From assembly GCA_013115135.1 (NCBI GenBank), contig JABANP010000017.1:236897-300896 (forward strand): a stretch of 64,000 nucleotides of DNA, in the 5' to 3' direction. The stretch comes from Perkinsus olseni (taxonomy: Eukaryota; Perkinsozoa; Perkinsida; Perkinsidae). Positions 53,311 through 64,000 of this stretch are shown here, one piece after another (position 1 is the first letter of the stretch; the number at the start of each line of letters is the position of its first letter). The notes beneath the pieces were generated by a model. The model had not been told where the DNA came from and searched no databases. It saw only the letters and a program-made list of their open reading frames with translations. Made by a program: the position numbers and the translations under genes.

Positions 53311-54660
53311 AACTCCTTGTGCATGCGTGCTAAACCAGTCTCTCGTTGGGATGTCTGATTCTGGCCCAGAATTTCTGGGAGCCTCTCACTGACAGGGAAA
53401 TGCTCGAGGAGCGGCGAGGAGCTACTCAAATACCACCAGCCGTTTTGACGACTTCACGCCCAGTGGGCGTCGCCCACACTTCCAGAAATCCGCGTCGAAT
53501 CTCCTGCTCACATCACGGATTAGTGTCATGCACGCATGCGCAAGACGATCTCAGCTGGCTCCTGCTGTACTGTAAGCCAGCACAGATCACAGATCCTGCT
53601 ATATGGATGTGACGATTTTGATAATTCTCTTCCACCTTTCACGTATCAGGGGGAGCCGATCGTATCATGAATCGTGATTCATGATGCGATCGAATACATA
53701 ACCCCGGGCTGCTGACATAACAAGGCCATCATCTTTTCTCGTACATTGATCATCACCGAAAACGAGGCGTGTGACCCAGTACCAGATGTTGTTGCAGTTT
53801 GTTGTTATGTAGCCCCACTAGGACGAACACCACGACTGTTATGAGGTGAGAAAGCCTCTTATTATATTATCTGCCATAGCGTAACAGCCCAGCTATGCAA
53901 GTAAAGAGTAAGAACAACGCATCTATCAATACTCAAAGATCACGCGCCATAGTGACAACAATAACACTTCTTCTATAACAGAGGTCATGGCCAGAGGAGA
54001 GGCACCGCAACGTTGGTCCCATCGGGGAACAGGGGTGAGGGGTGGGAGTCCCCGTGGGACGAGCAAATATGGCCGTGACGGGTAGTTCTAAACTAGTCTA
54101 ACGAGCCTCTCCATAGCTATCGCCTTGCACGCAAGCTCGAGCGGCTGCTGCACACGCCCATAACGCGCTGCTCACACGATTGAGATTTGTTAGACCACGG
54201 CAACGAACTCTATTCCAAATCTCTTAGACTCAATCTCCAGTACCCGGGTACAGCGATCGCAGAGACGAGAGCTTGTGAAGAGATACGAAGTCCGCAGTGA
54301 AGCCGCCCTTCCGCTCTGATGCCGTTAGTGACATTATTACAAGGCGCATAGTCGTACTGTAATTTGGCCGCTCGAAAATTTACCCACTCTACACCATTTT
54401 CACCTCAAGTTAAAAGGATGGGACCTCAATTTAAATACTCTTTTCGAAGTTTAAAATGAGGAGACTTTATTTCGAAACGCTTTATTTTAAAATGGAATTT
54501 TCAAGATCGAATTAAATAATACCACTTCGTTTTCGAAAAAAATAAAAAAACACAAGTTCGAATTAGTGTGACAGTGTCCTGGAGAGATATTTGAAAAAAC
54601 TCGAACCTCAAATTAAAGATTAAAATCCAACATAAAAATATCCAACCTCAATTTCGTGGC
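53311..54660. other. Intergenic with palindrome and AT-rich block
   Basis: No supported gene. 53657-53692 is a near-perfect palindrome (CGATCG...CGATCG with one mismatch, centred on ATTCATGAT). 54380-54640 is strongly AT-rich with repeated TTTAAA/TTCGAA phrases. Confidence 0.5.
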
Positions 54661-54672
54661 GCGCAATATGGG

Positions 54673-55230
54673 ATGCGCTCTGTGCATGTTCATCGGTATA
54701 CGGTGAACAGGACTGATGTCGTGGAGATCTCGAGTTGCAGTCCTTACCGGCTGCTGCAGCCGGTCCACGATCTGGATTACCCTCAGCCGCTTGGGGCTAG
54801 AAGTGTAAAGGGAAAGTGTCGGCACCGAAGTGAGCATCATCATCAAGACGGTAGGAGCGACGAAGGTGATCATCATACAGGAGAGGATAGCGGCGATAAA
54901 GGAAAACAAAAACGGTCTAACTAGTGAGAAGGTAGACATTCTCGTGTGGCGCACTGTGCATCAGCAGATTGCCGACAACAAGGTCTGCATGCTCGCTCAG
55001 TATGAGCACCGGGCCAGGCTAGGTCCAAAAAATCACCTCTAAATATGGATGACATCCGAAATCACCTTCGAGACTGTGAACAGTATATACCGCGTCTGGC
55101 TCTGAAGCTGGACGAACTCCGTAGACTTTCTATCCAATGGACAATGATACTCAGGACGAGGGCGAGGATCTCCTGGCGTACCCCCAAAGAGCATTCGAAT
55201 AGTACTACTATTCATGCAGCTTCGTCTTGA
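54673..55230 (+). CDS. Possible hypothetical gene, exons unresolved
   Basis: Three overlapping plus-strand frames have coding-like patches: IIIKTVGATKVIIIQERIAA near 54833, VDILVWRTVHQQIADNKV near 54930 and DIRNHLRDCEQYIPRLALKL from 55045. They sit in different frames and would need introns. No domain recognised. Confidence 0.2.
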
Positions 55231-55837
55231 CTTTTCTACTTAGCTCGGATATTTCGGCTCTCAGGCTAGCGAATCCATCAATTCCAATGGAATTATTCCA
55301 TCAGGATCTCCTGTCCGAAAAGCAGCATCCTTCCCCGAATTATGCGACGATGATCCTTACTCTTCGTCGTCTGCGCTGGGCAGATCCAAGGGGTGTGACG
55401 GATGTCACAGTATGATGTCGGAGAAGACACCCGTGGTCTTGTCGTCAAGCCGTTAAAGAACTGGTTCTGAAATCATGCTGTGGATGGAGGTTCATCCGCG
55501 GAGGCAGTGTACACCGGAGAAGAGCAGAAAGAAGAAGACTCTCCTCAGAAGAGTTTCCAGAACATGGCAGCGGGACTACAGCTCCTGTGCCCTGGTATCC
55601 AGTGGTGGCTAATTGAGAAGTTTGGACTCGGCACGAACTTGACTCAAGGATCCATGATCGGTATACCGCAGAGTGAGCGCAATGGACTGCTGTCAAGGGA
55701 AAGAAGTTGGTGTGCACAGGCCCCTGCCACAGGGCATCTTTCGATAATGGCAGCATGTTGTCGTTGGCGGCTCAGATCGTTATTTTGCGCCCTGCCAGCC
55801 TCCCATCATAATCAATCCTCTACCACGATAACCATAA

Positions 55838-56624
55838 TCAAGTTGAGCACTTTGCTCCTTCTTGCTCGGCTATCAGCTTCAGAACTTCGGCTATGTTGTC
55901 ATCCAGGAATTTGTTGATGGAGCCGTATCCCGGTACTTCGGCGACCAACTCGCGGCACTTCGACTCCGACATATCGGACTTGAAGCCTTGTTCTATCTTA
56001 TTCAATACATCAGCAAAAGGGATGATCTTCGAGAACGCCTTCTCGATTTCCTTCGCTGATTTCTCAACCATGCCGGAAGTGTTAGTCTCAGGGCCAACGC
56101 ACTCGATCCTTATTGTCTTCCCATCTTTCTTCCTGATTAAGACACTCGATGAGTCTGTACGCCGCTGAAGAGTCTATCAATATGAATTCTACCAAGTCAC
56201 GTCGATTGAGCGAGCCTTGTCTTCCTCCCCGCTCCACCCAGCATGGTAGGATCCACCGTACCCTAGAGTGGCACCGAAGAGACCGTCGGGAGAAGAAACT
56301 GTGCAGAGCGAATCAGTGCTGTGGATCTACAACGAGTAAGCGAGTAGCTATCTCCAGGAGCAGTCAACCTCGACCTTCGAAGTGGGGCTGGCCAAGTTCG
56401 ATACTTGATCAGTCAGCGTCTCTATTTCTTCTTCCATCTCGGCCATCTTGGCTTGCAAGTTATCAACTTTCCTTTCCACCTGAAGATCAGTCGGTAGCAG
56501 CAGGTCCACTCAATTCTTCTGAGATCACGTTTACTCTGAGCTTAGGCTTGCTGCTTGACTGCAGTGCAGCGACCGAAGTTAAAGACAATACCGCCAAGGA
56601 AACGGTGTGGACGAGGGCAACCAT
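55838..56624 (-). CDS. Secreted coiled-coil protein, function unknown
   Basis: The first exon from Met at 56624 has a clear signal peptide (MVALVHTVSLAVLSLTSVAA). A second, after a CTTCAG acceptor near 56483, encodes a heptad coiled coil (VERKVDNLQAKMAEMEEEIE). A third runs from about 56155 to 55838 and contains a beta-rich start (RKKDGKTIRIECVG) then amphipathic helices (SAKEIEKAFSKIIPFADVLN). The frame ends at 55838. The junction between the first two exons is unclear and might be a small intron or frameshift. Probably secreted or in the secretory pathway; no family recognised. Confidence 0.5.
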
Positions 56625-57357
56625 TAGGTGGGGAAAACGAAGAGCAGAGCAGACAGTTTGTTAGGTGCTAATAAATGTGGCGGCTTCTGTTCACAGAGGG
56701 GCCGTGGCGCTAACGACTGTCGCCCCTCTACTCGGCCAAGACACTGAGCTGAACGAGACGAAAGTAAGAAAAAGCTTATTAAACATCACAGAAAGCAACA
56801 GCGAGTAGGTAGCTACAACGTGGAGGGTGTTTCACAGCCTGCTGAGCAATTTCGAAGACGCATGTCGCTGGCGGGCGAGGTCTTCGGAATCGAGCGGGTA
56901 ATAAAGAGGCCTCCTCTTTGCACTTCCGGAGCCCTCCCAGCATTGACTCCAGCGCATGAAAAACGATCCTGGGGCCTATTTCAAAATTCTCTTTAAAGAA
57001 GCATTCTTGAGCTTCTTGCGTGTGAAACCGCCAAATTTTTGCCTTAACGGCTTTCAAAATCCTCCTTTAAGAACCTCAAGAAGGATTCTTTGAACCATCA
57101 GCTTCTTGAGGTTCAAGAACCCTTCTTAAAGGAGCCATTCATTAAGGAAGGCTTCCTGTAAGAACCTCGTTTTCACACGCTAAAAATGCGTAAGAAGCTT
57201 CAAGAAGGTCATAACCTATTTCAAAAATCTGATCTTCATGAACTTCTCGTTTCAAGAAACTTAACCTACCCGGGGGTAGGTTAAAGAGAAGTTTTGACGC
57301 TTCATCCGGTGGTCTCTGTACAAGTCGGCCGCAAAGCTCGACAAAGTGTCTCTAACC

Positions 57358-57430
57358 ACGGGCGATGTTGTACCCTCGAATCGAACCCGCGACCTCGAGC
57401 GTGTAAGCCAGATGGCCCAACCAGCCGACC
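57358..57430 (-). other. tRNA-like sequence within the 1-kb element
   Basis: On the minus strand it reads CTTACACG followed by GGTCGCGGGTTCGATTC, like the anticodon loop and T-arm of a valine tRNA. The D, anticodon and T stems are not properly paired, so it is a decayed tRNA or a tRNA-derived module. Confidence 0.4.
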
Positions 57431-57716
57431 AAACTAGCAAAAAAATTGTGCGCTGATTAGTCATCGGTAACGATACACTCTTTCGACTTGTCCGACTTGT
57501 TAGTACTCCCGCCTTGCCTCGCACGGTAGCGAGAGAGCCGCACACACGAAGGCACTATGATGGAGGGTGAACTACGAACTCCTACCCCGGGCTACCCCAA
57601 GACTTGGTGGCCAAGTCTTCGGGTATATCAACACTATCCATTCAACGAAGATTATGGAATAAGCGATATTAGTATGTAGTTCATATTATGAACTTCATAG
57701 GGTGTAGCCTGCGCAC

Positions 57717-57795
57717 TATGAAGCCTTCACCGTGTAGGCTGCGACATAACACAACGTGGGTTATTGGCCCCGGGTTCGAATCCCACGTGCGTCAA
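57717..57795 (+). other. tRNA-like sequence within the 1-kb element
   Basis: GGGTTCGAATCCCACGTGCGT gives a B-box and a 3' end that can pair with GCGCAC about 75 nt upstream. The T stem is imperfect. Not a functional tRNA. Confidence 0.35.
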
Positions 57796-57973
57796 GTCCC
57801 ACGTCGCCTCGAATTTCCTTTCAAGACCTTCAGGAAGACTTCCTGAGATTCAAGAGGTCCTCTTGAAGGAAGCTCAAAATTTTGAAATCCGTTATGGTTC
57901 CTGAGCTCCTTCTTTAAAGAGCTTCTTAAACCTCAAGAAGCTCTTCTTTAAAGAGAATTTTGAAATAGGCCCC

Positions 57974-59326
57974 TGGTGGGCCACCGCTCAGGAGAGGCAG
58001 GCCATTGAACACCCGGTGAATTAAAGGCCTGCCCAAATACGACTTTTCCTGGTGGTCACATCTTTATTCACACGTGCAATTTGACCATGCGAGAGTGCAC
58101 ACGAGAAAATACACTCTAGGAAATAGCTTGCACACGTTCTGAGACAGTCGTTTAGCTTGGGTACAATACACGCACGTCTATAAAGGCCACACCGGATTCT
58201 TCGCTTCCCACGGTCTATTCCGCCACGAGTAGAGGCTTCTCGGTAACCAATTTAGGAGACCATTAGTTTTCTACGACAGTGCTCGAGACACGGAAATACT
58301 TGTCTCGTGTTTGTTGGAAGCGCGCGTCATGCTCATCGATGCACACGAACGTGTCGTGTCAAACGACGGAATATTTGTAGAACTCTCTCGGTCAAGTTCG
58401 AGTATACTTGGCTGTTGTCAGCTCTCATCACATTTTGCCCCTACTGACGACACAATACAGCTAGAAGTGTCAGAAACATGACCGTGAGGAGCACACTCAG
58501 CTCTTCGCAAAGCCCGGCGGCACGTAAGTAGTGTCCATTCTCACACCGCGACCAGCTGAGGGGCAGAAATCATGACAACAAGAGGAAATACACACAGACG
58601 AGCTGCTGTTCCAGAACGATCGAATCTAAGACCCCAGCGAGGGCTTCAGGCGCACGCCAACGCATCTACTGAGGCCACGACCAGGCACAGGGTCTCACGA
58701 GAAAGTGTTCGTTGACGTCAGCTTGCTGGCGAATGCTAGAGCAGCGAATAATGAGGAGGCAAAGAGGCCTGAGCTTACTTCTATTGAGCGTCTCGGTTTC
58801 AGAAGCCTTATCAGGGACCAATCTCGCTGAAGTGATCCGCCAAGGCGCGTCGGCGTCTGGTCGGATCCCAGAAAGATGCACATCGTGCTGACTCGTGCCA
58901 TCCCTAGCGGAGCGGGTGTGGCGCGGTTGAACCTCGAAGCCTTACCCCCAAGGAAATGACTCCATCAATGTAGGTTGAACGGAAGGTGCCACTGCGATGC
59001 CTTATGCTAACCTTGGACATATCTAAGGCAACAACGGAGTTCGATCGACCCAGGGATGATGGGAACTTGTCACCAGAAAAGTGCGCGCGCGTCACCGGAT
59101 GAGTCATCGCAAAGGCTCGGGCGAAGCCAAAGGAGCGCCAGAATCCTGAGAAGGAAGAGTAGACCCGATTGCGCCCAGAAGCTCCACGGAGAGCTCACGT
59201 CTCGTCTGCATAATTCTTCTGATCGCCCCCAGCGTCATCAGTGTGAAGGCCGTGCCCACGACAACCTTCACACGCTTGTACCTAAGCCGTCACCGGCCTC
59301 TGACTGGAGTGACGACCCGGGCGTGC
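57974..59326. other. Intergenic, no gene recognised
   Basis: Only short frames with no supporting features on either strand. Confidence 0.4.
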
Positions 59327-59860
59327 TTACGAATATTCATCCTTTGCTTTTCGCGTACGGCCGAGGAAAACTTCAAAGTAGGGATGACCCATCGGGTCCC
59401 CGGCCACCGAGCATAACTTCTCCCTCAAGTTCGTCGGATGTACCTGGCACCAATGCGCATGGACGATGAAAATCTGAGTCATAGCGTTCATATTTAACCC
59501 GGGTCGTCGATCATCGTGGACGAGGAGGGGGGCCCCCTGGGGGGCAGTGGTTACTAACTCGAGAACTAGGGTTCGCCCACCACGGGTTTTATCATCACTC
59601 AAGCCTACGGGTTGGTACGAAATTGTGGGAAAACTTCCAGCGGACGTATTCCCAAATAGAGGTACGCAGTAAAAGATGGCGATTCCGAACCTATGCTTGT
59701 TTCTGTCACAATCCGTTGCTATAAGGAGAAACGCCTCTTTATAAGTTTCATTACTATTCCCAGTTATCAAACTAATTGTGAATAGTAGGTCTCTTGGACC
59801 GAACATTGACAGCAGGATGCATTCTGGGAGGTACGGCAACCCTTCGCAGTACCCAATCAA
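59327..59860 (-). CDS. Hypothetical protein
   Basis: 177-codon frame. Residues about 20-110 have coherent composition (LLFTISLITGNSNETYKEAF, FGIAIFYCVPLFGN), as does the end (MTQIFIVHAHWCQVHP). A join around LVHDDRRPG may hide an intron. No signal peptide or known domain. Confidence 0.35.
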   Translation of the reverse strand: MIGYCEGLPYLPECILLSMFGPRDLLFTISLITGNSNETYKEAFLLIATDCDRNKHRFGIAIFYCVPLFGNTSAGSFPTISYQPVGLSDDKTRGGRTLVLELVTTAPQGAPLLVHDDRRPGLNMNAMTQIFIVHAHWCQVHPTNLREKLCSVAGDPMGHPYFEVFLGRTRKAKDEYS

Positions 59861-60271
59861 CGCTAATTAAAGCCCGAGAGAAGATGACACGTAAGGAGCT
59901 CCTTCAGGACGATCTTCAAGAAGCTTCCTTCTATCTCACCAGAACGATATCACACCCCCAAGGCTGGGGCGGCTCGACCTCTTCGGCTGCTATGTCCGCT
60001 AGCTCCTCCTTAGTCTTCGTGATAGCGTTCTTGACGTACACCCCACATGCCTTAGTCGCCCGGACCGATCGCCAAAAGGCGTTGATGACAGCTGAGGGAA
60101 TGAATCATACTGCTTCGCTCAGCGATGACAATCAGGATCTTGCAGGCGAGCAAAGGCTTACTACGTGCTCAGCGCAACTCGGAGGAGCTCATAACTCTCT
60201 CGCAGCCGCGAATACTCGACAGTCCCGCTAGCATCACGGTTCATCACAGACAACTTCAAGTCAACTAGTTC

Positions 60272-60928
60272 CTAGCGTCTTGTGCGCCAGCAGGTGAGTC
60301 GTAGACGAACTGGCACTGCCGAAGGCGTAATAACACCGACGTACCAAATTTGATCTCCCAAGGATTTTTCCCAGTAGTAGCTAAAACCACTCCCTCGGAT
60401 GTCGAACTCATCAATCATATCCTGCAGATCGTCATCATCATCCTCGGCGTCTCTGCGCAGGACCAACTCAAGTCCCGATGCCGCTGTGACTCCTACTCAC
60501 CCTTCCCGTTTCATCCGTCCTATTGGTGTCCCTGCCAAATGAACGTCACAAGCACCTGATATTCAAAACTAAGAGATCCCCCTGCGCCGAGCTGAGTAAG
60601 ATATCACCGTAGTCGCCCTTCAGCCGCAGAGTGCAGGTCCCCCATCCAATCTCATGATCAACAGTGCCGATACCTGATGCGAAGGAAGAGAGCGAGGTGT
60701 TGATGTCGAACAGCATTGTAGAGAGTATCAGCTGCGCGGAATATGGGATCCCTTCCACGGGGGGAGATTATCAGTACCTAGCATTCGCCACCGCTTCACC
60801 TCAGGCCCTACCAATTGCTTCACCATAGGGTGGGACTTGACTAAATCAAGGCCTGAGTGGAGACAACCGTAAGGCTTCATACGACATGCTGAGGTCGCCG
60901 AAAATGCAATACGAATCGTCGCGTGCAA
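60272..60928 (-). CDS. Hypothetical protein, faint resemblance to Tim21/Coa1-type domain
   Basis: Pieces in order on the minus strand: a segment with CLHSGLDLVKSHPMVKQLVGPEVKRW (60728-60928), one with VDHEIGWGTCTLRLKGDYGDILL (60546-60758), and a terminal acidic one with YYWEKSLGDQIWYVG (60272-60466). A 'helix, hP-x-V-x-x-x-hG, then beta strands' pattern is reminiscent of the small mitochondrial Tim21/Coa1 fold, which acts in inner-membrane protein import or cytochrome oxidase assembly. The match is weak and exon joins are not resolved, so this is a hint only. Confidence 0.3.
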
Positions 60929-61731
60929 TGAGGCGAAGTCGAAGGAGTTTCGAGAGCCTCCATGAATGCTCGGGAAAGTCCTGCTTGCAAGCCCACAGCG
61001 CGCTTCTCGAAGACAGGTGCTATTGGTCCGGTCCTAGCACACTCCAGTGAATATACTTCCTATTAAGGACAGCAGCGGGAAAAGGCGCCAAGATCCGTTT
61101 TGCTCGTACTGATAGAGGCATTTACAAAAGGTGACGACGTACCTTCGGCCAAGTATAGATGCCTAATCTCTGCTTTTCGTTTTGCGTTGATCCACAAAAC
61201 CGCTCCTGTAGAGAGACTCGCCGCCCATGCTGAAAGAACAGCATTGTTGCCGAGAAAGCGTCAAACAGAAATGTAATGGCAGACCGAAGCGAAGTTGATG
61301 AGAGAGCGATACCGAAATCGATGCCTCTGTGAGATCATGAAAAATTGAAGCGTGACTGAATCACAAGCAGAACGACGAAATGGGATGGAAGCTGGCCGGA
61401 GATAGCATGACCGATGGTACTGTAGTTATAGAACGCTATTCAATAGTATTGGCTCACCTCCAAGGATGTACTTCCTCTTCCTTGACGTTATAGTGACTGG
61501 TAAATTCATGCGTACGAGTTCCAGAAAAAAGCCGGCTTCCAAGCCAAACGGCTAGAAGGCAACTTTCAACGCGACACTATCAACGCATGGTCCTTCGGCT
61601 GGGCCCCGCAGGCTCTCTCGTGCCGACAGTGTCTCCTATTCGATAAAAGGGGCCCTTTAGAAAGACTCAGCCCACAACTCATCCTCACAGTGCCCAACTC
61701 GAACACTAGTTTTCCCTGCATAAATGGTAAT

Positions 61732-62739
61732 TCAGGCACCCAGCATGGCTGCAAGTTTCTTCCAATTATCTTCAACAGACCCTGTCAACTCGAAGTCGTC
61801 AATCGTCCAACTCTCCGTCGACTCGATCTGTGCTTGATGCCGTGGTACCAACCCTGAAAAAAGGCAATGGCCGCAGCGCTGGGAAGAACCGGTAATAGTA
61901 AGATCGTGGGCTAAATCCAGCACCCTATCAGTACTGAGTTTGCAGACTCCAGTCTGGTCGAGGGTGGCCTCCGATGAACCGAAGACTTCGAGCAGTCGTA
62001 GTTGCGCCGCCAATCGGTCTCGTGAGAGAGCCGGTTTCGCCAAGTCAATATCACCAGTGAAATCCTGACGATACAACAAAATTCCGATACCGGGACTCGA
62101 ACCCGGGTCGCCTGGGTGAAAGCCAGGTATCCTAACCAGCTAGACTATATCGGAACACGAACACATTCGAAATGAATCATAAAATATGCGGACTGGTAAA
62201 AATCATTCCTAATTATTCGGGCAGCCCGGATCGGGTTCCCTGATCGGCTCAACCTTACGTCGGCCTCCTCTTCCGTGGGAGCCTCGAGCACGGGTTGGCC
62301 GACTCCACCGCTGATTTTCCTCTCAATATCGTCGAGCGTCTTCCTATACTCGGCTGCTTGCTGTTGTAGGTCACTTATCTCCTTCTCAATCCCTAAGGCA
62401 GTAGAACGATGCCCAAGTCCGCGAAGAGAAATGCTGCAAGTAGTTGGAATTTACGTCAGCTCTCACTGACGCTCATTACCGTTCGAATGAAAGGCAACAT
62501 ATAGCTTTAATTCGCGGGACAACTCGGTCCCGAACGCATCGACTAGCGTTCCCAGTGGCGATCAAGTGCGCAGCAACCACCTCGGAATCACGGCATGCCC
62601 AGCTCCGGCCAACCCTCTCACTCTCCTTCCGTTCACTCCAATACTTCACAGCTTCATTCTCCCTCTCGTCGATACTCCCTCGAACTGCCGCCGTCCTCTT
62701 CGCCGCTGCCACTGCCCGAGACGAGATGCTGTCCGCCAT
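61732..62739 (-). CDS. Coiled-coil protein of unknown function, tRNA-Glu in an intron
   Basis: Exons read 62622-62739 (Met in MADSISSRAVAAAK), 62259-62392 and about 61732-62063. The first join (donor A|GTGAGA, acceptor CTTAG|GG) gives KERIEKEISDLQQQ, and the second (GAC|GTAAGG, acceptor GTCAG|GAT) gives EEEADDFTGDIDL. Both keep frame. The first two exons form a long coiled coil; the last encodes helices ending NWKKLAAMLGA. A 36-nt GT-AG segment in the last exon may be another intron. The tRNA-Glu gene lies, in the same orientation, inside the intron at 62064-62258. No family recognised; the start could instead be the Met at 62796. Confidence 0.55.
62082..62154 (-). tRNA. tRNA-Glu (anticodon UUC)
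   Basis: 73-nt cloverleaf on the minus strand. The acceptor TCCGATA pairs with TATCGGA, the anticodon arm is CCTGG-CTTTCAC-CCAGG with anticodon TTC, and the T-arm CCGGG-TTCGAGT-CCCGG is well formed. Sits within an intron of the coiled-coil gene. Confidence 0.95.
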
Positions 62740-62938
62740 TTGAACTTGGATCTCAGGGAAAGTAATTGCCAGAAAATAAGTGATACCACCCGACATCTAA
62801 TCCGACTTGAAAAGACGCTGAATAGTCTGTTCCGAACCGACCAATCATCTTAGAACCAACAAGACAGCGAGTCGTGGCTGAAAAATCCTCCTTCCTTCAT
62901 AAAAACGGAAAATGCCGAATCATGGCTTGAAAAGCATT

Positions 62939-64000
62939 CTATAGCACCCCATATCGCTGTCGATACTTCTCCAGGGCCTCATCCATACCCGGAGGAATGA
63001 CTTCACCCGAGTTGCCCTCCTGTTTGGCATAGGTCAATATTGAGTTAAGCTGGACTATGGAGTAGATCTTAATACCGAACTTCTCACTCGCCAGCTGCAC
63101 ACAACATCGTAATGATGCCCTTCATGCGCCCACGTAATTTTCGAGGCGATCCAAGTTGGATCATCCAGCATTCAACCGGGCGGCGCAACATATGCTCACG
63201 CCATCGATATTGGGTAATCATACTTCCCGTAGTAGTGCCCCAAGGCTTCTCAGCCGTCATGTACGCAGGTTCCTATCGCTTCAATACTGTAGCTACGATG
63301 TTACACACCCCCAAGTGAGCTACACGGGCGATTCAACCGAGCACTGACGCGATGCTCGTAGAGAGTCGAAGTTTCCCCGGTAGACAAGATCAGCCCTCAA
63401 CCTCATCATTACCTGTACCGCACTTTTCGTAGATTCTGGTGAGGCCCTCTCCTGACGATCTACCGCCACAATAGCCCCGACAAGCTCACACTCGGGGAAC
63501 TGGCTCAACAGCTGCACGCTCTCTTGGATGGCCGTCCCGGCTGTAATGACGTCATCGATCAACTGGATCCAGAAGGTAATCCGAAGGTCTCCGGTTCGAA
63601 CCCCGGTCTTACCAAAACCCTGCCTTTGAGAGGCCCGCCGATTATCATTCCTCCTTCGCCGTGATCCTTCACTTCTTTCCTATTGAAAGCATACGGCAGC
63701 CCTGGACGGCCGTGCTTCAAGGCGAACACCATCGCCACTGCTGCACAAAGCGGAATACCCTGACAATGCAAGACCTCCTTTGTCCGCTTCAAGTCCATCC
63801 TCACTCACGATATACGCTCTAGGCTTTTTGCCTCTATCCTGGATAAAATTTACTACCACACGATTCACGATACGTTCCCTCGACGTCCCAAATTCCTGTG
63901 CGACTGTCTGAGGGGCCGCTGTACGTCGACTACCTTATATGCCGGTCCAAAAATGACGTCGAGATTGGATGCCTTCCGCGACAATAGCGTCAGCGTAGGC
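62939..64000 (-). CDS. Orotate phosphoribosyltransferase, 5' end beyond the window
   Basis: Exons 62939-63094, 63413-63562, 63613-63759 and 63934 to beyond 64000, joined by GT-AG introns of 318, 50 and 174 nt. Joined sequence gives [19 protein letters not shown], then [15 protein letters not shown] (the flexible catalytic loop with conserved Lys, Asp and His), [19 protein letters not shown] (the PRPP-binding signature), [29 protein letters not shown] and the C-terminal helix. The enzyme converts orotate and PRPP to orotidine 5'-monophosphate in de novo pyrimidine synthesis. Whether it is fused to OMP decarboxylase cannot be seen; the C terminus here ends at YRQRYGVL with a stop, so no domain follows. 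The 50-nt intron contains an antisense tRNA T-arm-like motif. Confidence 0.93.
63563..63612 (-). other. 50-nt OPRT intron with antisense tRNA T-arm motif
   Basis: In the sense of the gene it starts GTAAGACC, ends GGATCCAG and contains GGGGTTCGAACCGG. Its removal restores the universally conserved '[15 protein letters not shown]' join, so its intron status is firm. Reading through it yields the false phrase [13 protein letters not shown]. Confidence 0.85.

Larger units (their letters stand above)
56971..57973. mobile_element. 1-kb non-coding element with 31-bp inverted terminal repeats
   Basis: The ends 56971-57001 and 57943-57973 are exact inverse copies (GGGGCCTATTTCAAAATTCT plus 11 further bases). 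The interior has many shorter inverted phrases built on TTCTTGAGG/CCTCAAGAA and TCTTTAAAGA, a 16-nt palindrome at about 57268-57283, and two tRNA-like stretches. It encodes no protein. It resembles a MITE-type non-autonomous transposon. The flanks show an ambiguous CCTG repeat on both sides. Confidence 0.7.

Noticed and set aside
54613..54954. 113-codon minus-strand frame with hydrophobic start
   Set aside because: It overlaps an equally open plus-strand stretch and runs into the AT-rich block; neither can be preferred and no signal beyond hydrophobicity supports it.
57261..57545. 94-codon minus-strand frame in the 1-kb element
   Set aside because: It includes translated tRNA-like sequence (SRSRVRFEGTT) and lies in a non-coding inverted-repeat element.
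1..64000. CRISPR arrays, operons or bacterial attachment sites
   Set aside because: No regularly spaced direct repeats with unique spacers, and gene structure is clearly eukaryotic with spliceosomal introns.

Overview
This window looks like nuclear DNA of an alveolate protist, most likely a Perkinsus species (Perkinsozoa). That is an inference from gene content: an SF-assemblin, a RING-CH plus FHA protein, katanin p80, a Mei2-type RNA-binding protein, and secreted aspartic and S41 peptidase-like proteins. Genes sit on both strands without operons. They carry many short GT-AG introns, often 36-60 nt, and use the standard code. Four canonical tRNA genes are present, two of them inside introns of protein genes. 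No rRNA, CRISPR array or bacterial feature is visible.

Layout. 0.5-5.5 kb: a POT peptide transporter and a secreted protein of unknown function, both on the minus strand. 5.6-9.1 kb: a tandemly duplicated repeat block, with a diverged copy at 11.8-12.2 kb. 9.5-10.7 kb: a pepsin-like protein with an altered first catalytic motif. 12-21.8 kb: small hypothetical genes, a split J-domain gene and a spliced gene with a possible MATH-like domain. 22-26 kb: tRNA-Ala, a Mei2-like protein with two RRMs, and SF-assemblin. 26.8-28.1 kb: a minus-strand membrane protein. 30.3-32.7 kb: the RING-CH/FHA protein. 33.8-37.8 kb: two identical tRNA-Trp genes and a complete 13-exon katanin p80 gene.

36.8-53.3 kb is a segmental duplication. 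The ancestral convergent pair, katanin p80 (+) and a cytochrome P450 (-), exists twice. In the left copy katanin is whole and the P450 is reduced to a ruined 3' end. In the right copy the P450 is whole and katanin is a 3' pseudogene. Between them sits an S41-family gene interrupted by a GC-rich 454-nt segment that behaves like a freshly inserted intron (introner-like). The right katanin copy is split by an apparently intact 2,099-bp Tc1/mariner-type transposon with perfect 166-bp terminal inverted repeats, a TA duplication and a 509-aa DDE transposase.

54-64 kb: a secreted coiled-coil protein, a 1-kb element with 31-bp inverted ends, several weakly defined genes, a coiled-coil gene that hosts tRNA-Glu in an intron, and the 3' part of an orotate phosphoribosyltransferase gene that runs off the right edge.

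All exon models were assembled by eye from splice signals and family conservation. Boundaries that rest on strong protein conservation are katanin, P450 in part, SF-assemblin, the J-domain and OPRT. Others are tentative and say so.
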